64,000 bases of DNA from Salarias fasciatus. Its lineage: Eukaryota > Chordata > Actinopteri > Blenniiformes > Blenniidae. The notes under the pieces are model-generated. The model did no database searches. It was not told the DNA's origin and saw nothing but the letters and a program-made list of their open reading frames with translations. Shown here in pieces: positions 24,684 through 34,374 of the stretch (its first letter is position 1; each line of letters starts with the position of its first letter). Where the stretch lies: contig NW_021941374.1 of the NCBI RefSeq assembly GCF_902148845.1, positions 1,383,814 through 1,447,813 of the forward strand, written 5' to 3'. The translations under genes and the position numbers were made by a program.

Positions 24684-26287
24684 GGAACCTGGAAAACAAA
24701 GGAGAGCACAATCAGCTGGAGGACTGAGGAACACCTGGAAACACCAGAAATCAATGAGCTGGAGAGCGTTTCCAAAACGTCATGCTTTCCTCCGTTTCCA
24801 CTGCATTTCCAAAAAGTCGTCCTTTCAGTGTCAGCACTGTTGTCTTGTAAACAAACCGTAAAAAACGCTACAAAAGTTTTTTGACTTCACTTAAAACGAC
24901 GACTGAAACTACAGACTTCTGTCGAGTAATTCTTGTATTTACTTCCGTTCCAGTTTGGATTCATGTTGACAAAAAACATCCAAACAACACAGTCTAAAAT
25001 GTAAATCAGCAAACCGGGAATTTATAACATTTTAGTAAATTAAAGAGTTAAAATTAGTCCATATCCGACACCCAGACGGTTTGTGACTGTTACTTAGATA
25101 AATCGATATCGATATTTAAGAATTTTAAAAGATTCTCCAAATAAGAAAACCTGTTTCATTGCGTGTTTTTTTTTCCCTAGGATGGTGAAGGCATGGACTA
25201 CAGCAGAGCAGCCAATCAGGGGACGAGCCAGCCGGCTCGTGCCCTCACCATGTTAGGAGAAAACTGTCTACGTTATAAACATTTTTAACAAATAAAAGTG
25301 TGATTTACGATTTGATTAAAATGTTTTGAGGTTATTTCGCGGTGTTATGAACAGCTTGGTGAAATATTTTGCCCGCATTAAACAAAAAAATAGTAAAGAG
25401 TACGTAACGCTTCAGTGTAGTCAGAAAGACAAGATAATAAAAGATAAATAGATATAAAATGTGTTACCGAGTGTCCGAATCCTCCAAATGAAGAGAACCC
25501 ACTCTTTGAATCCTCCAATAAACTCTATTAAAGCATATTTCTCACAGTTAGCGGCATTTTAACACTTCCTCAAACAGAGTTGACGGGGACGCCAGTGAAA
25601 AGGTTCCCACCGGAAACACAAACGGAACTAAAGGTCCGGAACGTGAATAAAACAAGAAAAATGTGATAAACTGAAAGTTTCATGTATGTGCATTTTTATA
25701 TCTATTATACATTATTTAATTCATTAAATTCAACTGGTTTTCAGGATTGTTATTTTAGAACCGACATGATTCATGATAGAACTGAAATATTTTGCTCATC
25801 ATAATTTAAATATTTGTACATTTTCGGTTCGTATTTACTGTTAATCTTTTTATTTTCTATATTATTGTCGCATCGCCCACCAAAACACATTTCTGTTCGT
25901 GTAAAGGAAAAAAAGGGGAAAAACGTGTCGGCATTGTAATTTTATGAATGAAAGTCTGTGTGGTAGTTCCGGTCCGGACCGGCAGAGGGCGCCCGGGAGC
26001 CTCCGTCCTCAGTAATCAGCTGGTTGGTTGAAGATAACGCACGGCCGTGCTGCAGGAGGTGTTTGTGTCCTCTCCCGGGATCATTGTGGATCAGAGTCCA
26101 GTCCTCTGGGGGGGGTGAGGACAGCGGATCAATCACTCACACACATGCCTTTAATGGAGTGTGTCAACACAAACACAATGATTTTAGATGGAACAGGTCA
26201 GGTTTGGTTCAAGTCCTCCTTCCTGCTGCCGGCAGGGGGCAGCACGTGACCAGAGCGGGGGTTGTTTACATGTCTGCTGCTGCAGAG

Positions 26288-26288
<1 letters not shown>
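24684..26288. other. lig4 upstream region
   Basis: The 5' UTR intron of lig4 begins at its acceptor near 24687. Further up the DNA is AT-rich with no recognised coding block. CTCF-like motifs on the plus strand lie at 25979-25993 and 26227-26243. I could not fix the first non-coding lig4 exon or its promoter. Confidence 0.45.

Positions 26289-26320
<32 letters not shown>
26289..26320. repeat. Poly-G run (32 G)
   Basis: Uninterrupted run of 32 G in the lig4-irs2 intergenic region. A length this great is error-prone in assemblies. The run could form G-quadruplex DNA. Confidence 0.9.
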
Positions 26321-26522
26321 CTCTCTGCTCCAGTGGTGAACCCTCCGTGCATGCTCCTGCATGATGTGGTGCAGGCTGCAGCAGCGCGTGCACCGACGCA
26401 CACCCGCGCACACACCCGCTCTGCAGCGCAGTGTTACGTAACCCCTGCTGGACGTGATCCGCACTGCAACGAGCCGAGAGAGTAAACAACTGACGTCAGC
26501 ACGTCGGACGCACGCGTCACCA

Positions 26523-26523
<1 letters not shown>

Positions 26524-26556
<33 letters not shown>
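26524..26556. repeat. Poly-G run (33 G)
   Basis: A second uninterrupted G run about 200 bp from the first, followed by a GGA-rich stretch. Confidence 0.9.
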
Positions 26557-26784
26557 CGGAGGAGGAGGAGATGAAACAACTGCACCCAATACAAAAACTG
26601 TGTTGGTGTTTTAGTAGGAGTGTTTTGAACACCTCCCCTCCTGGAACAGCCGCTGTGCCGCCCTCCCTCCTCCCTCCCTCTGCTGACGTTATGAAATGAC
26701 CCTGCTGACCCGGGCCACGCTCCGGCTGGGTTACATCATGTTCTGGACACTCTTCTGTCAGAAGGAAGCCACATCACTGCAGGG

Positions 26785-27045
26785 GCAGCTGCATGCTACA
26801 TGCTAATGCTAATGCTAATGCTACATGCTGCATGTTACATGCTACAGGCTGCATGCTACATGCAAAATGCCAATGCTACATGCTACATGCTACATGCCAA
26901 TGCTACATGCTACACGTCAGTGCTACATGCTAATGTTACAGGCTGCATGCTACATGCCAATGCTACATGTTAATGCTACGTGCCAATGCTACATGATATA
27001 TGCTACATGCTAATTCTACATGCTAAATGCTACATGCTAAAGAAG
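26785..27045. repeat. ATGCTAC-type short repeat
   Basis: Irregular repeats of GCTACATGCTA, ATGCCA and ATGCTAAT. Units are about 6-12 bp. Frames across it encode MLHATCYMPM-like repeats, and no gene is supported. Confidence 0.88.
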
Positions 27046-28496
27046 CTGTAGGTGAACTGATATCGGTATCTGGTATCAGTGCACACCTTGTCTTTTCTTC
27101 CCTCCTCATCCCATCAGTCTCCTTTCCCGGAGCGTGTCCTGGTCCTGACAGGGTGTCCTGCTCTGCCTGTCTTATCCAGGACGTCTCTAATCTCCCCTTA
27201 TCTCGGTGTTTTCCTCGACTTCTCACCTTTCTGCTGCTGCTTATGCAACTGGTGCTATCGCCGTCCCGCTGGGCTGTAGGAGGACCTGATGACGGGACAG
27301 ATCTGAGAGGACAAGCGTCCCCCTCTGGACTCTGGACTCTGCTCTCCGGCATGTTTCTGAGACACGGGGCTTCTGGAGCCACTCAGAGGACTTCAGAGAG
27401 ACGGAACAGGACTTAACGCGAAATCTTGACACTTGTGACCGTCCTGTACCTTGTTACTGCTTTTCAGAGTCACTAAAGAAAGGAACTGACTGTCAGAGTT
27501 TGACTGGCAGCTGCTGTCCGCTGGATGATGTCATCGCTCTCCGCCCATATATGGGGAGGGGGCAGAGAAAAACAGTGCTTCTCTTTGGGAGAAAACTGCT
27601 CCTTGATCAGCTCACTTTGGGCAAAAGTGAGCAAAATCCATCTCTTTTGACAGAAACACTGGTTGTCTTTCAGTCTGTCAGCTTTTCAAAGTACTGAAAG
27701 TTTTAGTTTTGACACCAGAAGCTTCAGTTTCTTAAAAGTGTGAGATTTTCCTCCATCCGGCTCCATTGTGACTGACAGCGGGAGTGATTTTGATCCAGAT
27801 TTTACTTTGAAAGGGAAATGGCGGACTTCCTGTTGGATCTAGCGTGGTTTGTAGATCTATGTGGGACGAAAGCTTTCGTGAGCGTCGGTTTGAAGTCTCT
27901 ACGGTCAGGAAGTCCCGGGGGACAGAGTGGGGAATGCACATACCTGCGTTTCCATGGAGACCGTGTCACACGGAGTGAGGTAGACAGAATGATGACAGCA
28001 GCCTCATTCTCGTTAAATAAATCCATTTATTTCCATAGACTCTACTGAGAGGTGAGGACAGAGGAAGGTGAGGAGCAGAACCGACAGAGACCATGAGAAC
28101 CTTCAGAACCGCTTCCTGGTCTATGTACAGATGGAAGACCACACAGTCCAGAACAAGACGCTTTCAGACGCCACAGGAAATGAAAAGAAATCCATCAAAA
28201 CCAAAGCTTTCAGAGACAGGGACGTACAGTGAAGAAATCAAGTTGCATTTGGTTCCAGGGCTGTAAACTAGCCGGTCCTGTTGCATACGCTGTAGGTAAA
28301 GAGCTGACAAGGCAGAGAGCTGCTTAATAAAATAGACCAATAGGATTCTGACATTATATATTCATATTTATATATATATTCTATGTATAGAACGTGACAG
28401 TGAGGGAGAGAAGAGCAGCTCCCCTCTGGAGAGCTCATGAATATGTACACAATATACACCCTGCAGAACCCGGGTCCAGCTCCGCCCACATTCACA
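27046..28496. other. lig4-irs2 intergenic interval
   Basis: No recognised gene. The 129-codon frame at 27027-27416 has no family motif I know and starts inside the ATGCTAC repeat. The stretch from 27818 (ATGGCGGACTTCCTGTTGG) resembles part of a common fish interspersed repeat, so its small ORF is not credited. Confidence 0.45.
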
Positions 28497-29080
28497 CTGC
28501 GCCGGGTACTGATCAGTCCGCAACACGCCCGGGTACGGGTCAGTCCGCAACACGCCTGGGTACGGGTCAGTCCGCAACACGCCTGGGTACGGGTCAGTCC
28601 GCAACACACCCGGGTACCGGTCAGTCCGCAACACACCCGGGTACCGGTCAGTCCGCAACACGCCCGGGTACCGGTCAGTCCGCAACACGCCCGGGGTACC
28701 GGTCAGTCCGCAAACACACCGGGTACCGGTCAGTCCGCAACACGCCCGGGTACCGGTCAGTCCGCAACACGCCCGGGTACCGGTCAGTCCGCAACACGCC
28801 CGGGTACCGGTCAGTCCGCAACACGCCTGGGTACGGGTCAGTCCGCAACACACCCGGGTACCGGTCAGTCCGCAACACACCCGGGTACCGGTCAGTCCGC
28901 AACACGCCTGGGTACGGGTCAGTCCGGAACACGCCTGGGTACCGGTCAGTCTGCAACACGCCCGGGTACCGGTCAGTCCGCAACACGCCCGGGTACCGGT
29001 CAGTCCGGAACACGCCTGGGTACCGGTCAGTCTGCAACACGCCCGGGTACCGGTCACTGCAACACGCCCGGGTACCGGGA
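28497..29080. repeat. 27-bp minisatellite (GGGTACCGGTCAGTCCGCAA)
   Basis: About 21 copies of a 27-bp unit containing CGGGTACCGGTCAGTCCGCAA and CACGC. The period is a multiple of three, so several frames are open on both strands and encode 9-residue repeats. Variants are GTACGGG for GTACCGG and TCTGCAA for TCCGCAA. It is unrelated in sequence to the 27-bp family in nalf1. Confidence 0.94.
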
Positions 29081-31209
29081 TTCATTCTGAAAACAAACGG
29101 TGGCGCCTCACGCTGGACGCTGTTAGGGCCTGGGGGGACGGGACGTTTAGGGAAAATATTCAGCTTCGCTGATGACAGACAAACTTCCACTTAGGAAAAT
29201 TCTCCATGTGTTCCCAGAAATTCCTGTATATTCCCGTTTATTCCCCAATGGAAAGTTTAGAACTGTGAGAACTCCAGGCCTTTGCTGCCCTGTTCAGCAG
29301 ACGACGATATCAATACTTTCGCACAGAAAGTTTTCTGAAATATCTTTTCCACAGTTAGATTTAAATTTCCAAATAAGGCCCAAATTTCAATGTCAGTAAA
29401 TTCCCATGAATTCCCATAAATTCCCAGGGATTTTCCAACTTAAAATTCCAGGAGAGATTCAACCCTGGTAAACTGACATCATGTTCAAAACGTCGCCGTC
29501 TCAGTTCCCCTCAAACAAAAACCTGCTTGGGCTTGAACCGTTGCCGTGGAAACGGGGCCTGCTGTCCAGCGAGGTGGGCGTGGCCCTAGGGAGCTAGCAG
29601 TAAAAGGGAGCGTTGACAGAAAGCTGTCCGAGCAGCGTGTAAACGGGGCGTCGGGTCCAGTCCCGGGTTTCTGGTTCGATTCCAGGGACGCTGACGCCAG
29701 GCGAACGTCAGCTCGCCATTGACCCCGAACGGGATGGTGGTGCAGTGGAATGTTGATCACAGCAGGGCGGAGGGTTCCATGGTCGGAGGCGCTTCCGATG
29801 ACCGGTCGCCACGGAAACGCTTCCGACGACCGGTCGCCATGGAAACGCTTCCGACGACCGGTCGCCACGGAAACGCTTCCAACAGAAGCATGGGTTCCAC
29901 GTTAAGGCCTCGGGTTCGTCTACGCACATTCATCATTCAAAAATAAATAAAATCTCTCTTTGAAATATAGATTTATACTCAGCGTACCTCAACACACACA
30001 CACACACACACACGCAGGTGGCGGTAGAACTGGGTGAATAAATAGCATGTGGGTACCTTTTTAGCTAGGTTTGTGATCGTCTGATGATCTTTTCACAGGA
30101 AAGACGGCCTCTGAACATGCACGCACGCACACACGCACGCACACACACACACACACACACCCTGGGTACAGTCTTTTCTCTGTAGAGGATTTGAGTTGAG
30201 CAGCAGGTTGAGTGGAGACGCCGGGTCGGATCCTTCAGTCTGAAAGAGAAAACAACAACATGTTTACTCAGATGTTTTCTGAGAGAAACACCAGAAAAAA
30301 TCTACGTTATATGAAAGAAGGACGAAGAGAAATCAGTTCTAAAGAAACTGAATCCGTCTTTCAGCTGAGAGGACCCCAGATGCAGTTCTGGATGATAAAC
30401 CATAACAGCCGCCGCTAAACGCCGCGGTTACATAAACCGGGGTGGGGGGTGCGCTCTGCCGTGTGTTGCTAAGGACACACCAGCGGAGACGGGGGACGGG
30501 GTGGGGGGTCCAACTCAACCCGAGGCGCTGCCTGAAACGCGTTCCGTTTCTGATGCCGCGACACCTCCACCCCACCCCCACCCCCACCGGGCATATAATC
30601 TGTAATCCCATCTACAGCCACGGCTGTGTGTGTGTGGAGAGGTGGAGGGGGGGGGGGGGGGGGCATGCAGTTATCCAGCAAGCTAGTAGCACTTCTGTCT
30701 GGAACATCCCGGCCTACTTTAACCCCCACACACACACTCACACACACGCTGCCTGGAAACTCTGACACGAGAAGCCCTGGTGTTACGTGTACGTTTGTTC
30801 TCCATGTATCATGTGACGCCAGCCACTGGATTTTCTGCCTCTGCTGTTTCACAGTTGGGAGACTTGGTGAATTAACCACTGTGTGTGTGTATGTGTGTGT
30901 GTGTGTGTGTATGTACACAACAACCATAAAGTAATTATACAAACGGGTACAAAATGTGCCACTCTGTAAACAACCGGCCTCATCAGCACCGTGCAGCTTG
31001 CATGCGGACCTCTTTAGCTAGCCTACCCCCCCCCACCAGCTAGCCATCGTAACGTGCGTGCATGTGGGAGCGAGCGCATGCTGTCCACACGCAGGACATT
31101 CCTGCATGACGTTAGCAGGACCTGGTAATCTGTGGGGGGCAGCAGATGGCAGAGGCATCATTAGGAGGAGAGGGGAGTACGGCACGTATAGGCTGACACG
31201 CTCCTCCGT

Positions 31210-31282
<73 letters not shown>

Positions 31283-31544
31283 CATGCAGTGAGGAAATCA
31301 GGCTAATGAGAGTGTTAAGCGTGTGAACTCCTCTAGATTTACATCCGCTTTATTAATCCCCCGACACAAGGCTCAAGGCCCCGTTACCACGACAACAGTC
31401 ACCATCCCTTGTCAGTAGCGCCCCATTTCCACGGCAACCAACAGCCACCATCGGGTGACACTATGGCCCCGTTTTCACGACAACTGACAGTAACCACTGC
31501 ATGTCACTAATTCCCCTACAAAAGAGTTCAGTGTCAGGACTGTC
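29081..31544. other. lig4-irs2 intergenic interval with microsatellites
   Basis: No gene is recognised. It includes a 28-bp unit repeated three times at about 29791-29882 (GACGACCGGTCGCCA(C/T)GGAA), CA tracts near 29990 and 30145, a 17-base G run at 30647-30663, and a TG tract at about 31205-31279. Three spaced X-box-like palindromes lie at 31383-31484. Confidence 0.5.
31205..31279. repeat. (TG)n microsatellite
   Basis: About 35 TG dinucleotides in intergenic DNA. Confidence 0.95.
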
Positions 31545-32522
31545 AGGTTGTAGTTCGGTGTCAGCCTGTCAGGTTGTAGTTCGGCGTCAGCCTGTCAGGT
31601 TGTAGTTCGGCGTCAGCCTGTCGGGTTGTAGTTCGGCGTCAGCCTGTCGGGTTGTAGTTCGGCGTCAGCCTGTCGGGTTGTAGTTCAGCGTCAGCCTGTC
31701 AGGTTGTAGTTCGGGGTCAGCCTGTCAGGTTGTAGTTCGGGGTCAGCCTGTCAGGTTGTAGTTCGGGGTCAGCCTGTCGGGTTGTAGTTCGGGGTCAGCC
31801 TGTCGGGTTGTAGTTCGGGGTCAGCCTGTCAGGTTGTAGTTCGGCGTCAACCTGTCAGGTTGTAGTTCGGGGTCAGCCTGTCGGGTTGTAGTTCGGGGTC
31901 AGCCTGTCGGGTTGTAGTTCGGGGTCAGCCTGTCGGGTTGTAGTTCGGCGTCAGCCTGTCAGGTTGTAGTTCGGGGTCAGCCTGTCAGGTTGTAGTTCGG
32001 CGTCAGCCTGTCGGGTTGTAGTTCGGCGTCAGCCTGTCAGGTTGTAGTTCGGGGTCAGCCTGTCAGGTTGTAGTTCGGGGTCAGCCTGTCGGGTTGTAGT
32101 TCGGCGTCAGCCTGTCAGGTTGTAGTTCGGGGTCAGCCTGTCGGGTTGTAGTTCGGGGTCAGCCTGTCGGGTTGTAGTTCGGTGTCAGCCTGTCAGGTTG
32201 TAGTTCGGTGTCAGCCTGTCGGGTTGTAGTTCGGCGTCAGCCTGTCAGGTTGTAGTTCGGTGTCAGCCTGTCAGGTTGTAGTTCGGGGTCAGCCTGTCGG
32301 GTTGTAGTTCGGTGTCAGCCTGTCAGGTTGTAGTTCGGTGTCAGCCTGTCAGGTTGTAGTTCGGGGTCAGCCTGTCGGGTTGTAGTTCGGTGTCAGCCTG
32401 TCAGGTTGTAGTTCGGCGTCAGCCTGTCAGGTTGTAGTTCGGCGTCAGCCTGTCAGGTTGTAGTTCGGGGTCAGCCTGTCGGGTTGTAGTTCGGTGTCAG
32501 CCTGTCGGGTTGTAGTTCGCTC
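31545..32522. repeat. 26-bp minisatellite (GTCAGCCTGTCGGGTTGTAG)
   Basis: About 37 copies of a 26-bp unit: GTCAGCCTGTC(A/G)GGTTGTAG followed by TTCGG(G/C/T). Two positions vary among copies. It lies in the lig4-irs2 intergenic region. Frames contain stops (TAG in the unit), so no long ORF arises. Confidence 0.95.
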
Positions 32523-32804
32523 CTCCAGATAAAGCTGTGAGTCACCAGGAGTTGACACTGCAGACGGCTGACTCTGCTAATCTGAGTGTGGAACAGAACA
32601 TCCACTCTGCTGAGCTCCCCTCCCTCCCCCTCCCCCGCCGCCGGCCGCAGAGGTAAACAAAACCAAGAGGTAAACAAACTCCTGACCCCGAAGCCAGGGC
32701 GCCAAGTAAGCCGACTTGAGGTGGCGAGAGAGAGAAAACAACAACAACAACAACACGTCCCACTTCAGTCTGCAAATGGGTGGATGGTGAAAGTGGCAGA
32801 CCTG

Positions 32805-33308
32805 GAGACCGACTGTAGACACCCTGAGACACTGGAGACCGACTGTCAACACCCTGAGACACTGGAGACCGACTGTAGACACCCTGATACACCAGGTGAC
32901 CGACTGTCAACACCCTGAGACACTGGAGTCCGACTGGAAACCGACTGTAGACACCCTGATACACCAGGTGACCGACTGTCAACACCCTGAGACACTGGAG
33001 ACCGACTGTAGATACCCTGATATACCAGGTGACCGACTGTCAACACCCTGAGACACTGGAGTCTGACTGGAAACCGACTGTAGACACCCTGAGACACTGG
33101 AGACTGACTGTAGACACCCTGATACACCAGATGACCGACTGTCAACACCCTGAGACACTGGAGTCCGACTGGAAACCGACTGTAGACACCCTGAGACACT
33201 GGAGACCGACTGTAGATACCCTGATACACCAGGTGACCGACTGTCAACACCCTGAGACACTGGAGTCCGACTGGAAACCGACTGTAGACACCCTGAGACA
33301 CTGGAGTC
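32805..33308. repeat. ~30-bp composite minisatellite (GACCGACTGT)
   Basis: Alternating modules of GACCGACTGT(C/A)(A/G)ACACCCTGA, GACACTGGA, TACACCAGGT and TCCGACTGGAAACC. Higher-order blocks of about 110-130 bp repeat the module order. The core GACTGTCAAC is shared with the 34-bp array in nalf1. Confidence 0.9.
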
Positions 33309-33449
33309 AGGAAAAGACGCTATGACAACATCATGACTCGGGAGACAGCACAAGTCAGTCTCGACAACAACTGATCATTTTGAAACGGTTTGGGGTACAT
33401 TCCTGGGGGGAAACAACTTCTTGAAAATGCAACTTTCTGAAAACTGTGT

Positions 33450-33500
<51 letters not shown>

Positions 33501-34345
33501 TGTGTACATGAGCCAACTTGTGGCCCAACATGCTAACTCTGAGACATCGTCATGGAGACAGACGCCGTTTTGAAAGCGTCCTGTAAACATGAGACGTCGT
33601 CCTGGAAACAGGGTCAGCGTGACGTCCTGTCCCCACCCCGCCTCCCCAGGTTTTGTGGTCAATGATCCGTGTGGGAGCTGCCGGACTCCCATAATGCACC
33701 CTGTTTTGTTTGCAGCTCCGCCCCTCCCCCCTCCTCTGGCTTCCGCCGGAGCGGAACGTGCCGCCGTGCTTCCGCCGCCTACGTGCTCGAGTCCACGTCG
33801 CCGGAGCTGGAAAACATGTTCCGTCTGGAACATGAGCGGAACACGTGAGACGGAACGCTGCTGGAGCAAAACAAGCTGCACGCCGCTCTGACAGAGGCAT
33901 GCTGGGAAACATACACTCTACTCGGGGACACACACCGGAGAAACTTTAAAGACTGACTTTCTCTGAGGAAACACAGCTTGTTGAAAACGGACAACCGAGA
34001 GAGGGCCCAGTGTAGGTTATGGGACCGATACCGATGTGCTAAAGAGACTGTCAGCAGCCGATACCGATACCGATGCAGGCGTATCGTCCATCTGTGATTC
34101 TGCTCATTGAAAGCTTTCATTCATCCCCCGCGGTGTGTCTTTAGCCCCTCCCCCACTCCTTGTTTACTCCGCAGCGCTCTTCCTCGGTCACGTTTCAACA
34201 GCAGCCGCGCGCTGCGTTCACACGCCGTGGGACACTCCGCCGTCGCAGCAGAGCGGGAGGTGGAGGGGGAGGGAGCATGTGAAGCTCAGAATCCGTAGCT
34301 CCCCTGAAGGCAGCACCAGAGACAGGCTGTGTGAAGCGGTGTGGA
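33309..34345. other. Stretch 3' of irs2
   Basis: Contains a GT tract (about 33448-33500) and a repeat-like stretch with CCGATACCGAT modules (34020-34085). The short terminal coding exon predicted for irs2 and its 3' UTR should lie here or further left, but I cannot place it. Confidence 0.4.
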
Positions 34346-34374
34346 TCAGAACGTGGTTCCGAGCCGGGACTGAC

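Noticed and set aside
22557-24884. 775-codon plus-strand ORF opposite lig4
   Set aside because: It is the antisense shadow of the lig4 exon, caused by GC-rich third codon positions. It has no family similarity, while the minus strand encodes a full ligase.
27027-27416. 129-codon ORF between lig4 and irs2
   Set aside because: It begins in a simple repeat and shows no known motif or splice context. It is not abhd13, tnfsf13b or myo16.
27818-28048. 76-codon ORF starting MADFLLDLAWF
   Set aside because: The start matches a common interspersed fish repeat in my memory, and nothing downstream resembles a protein family.
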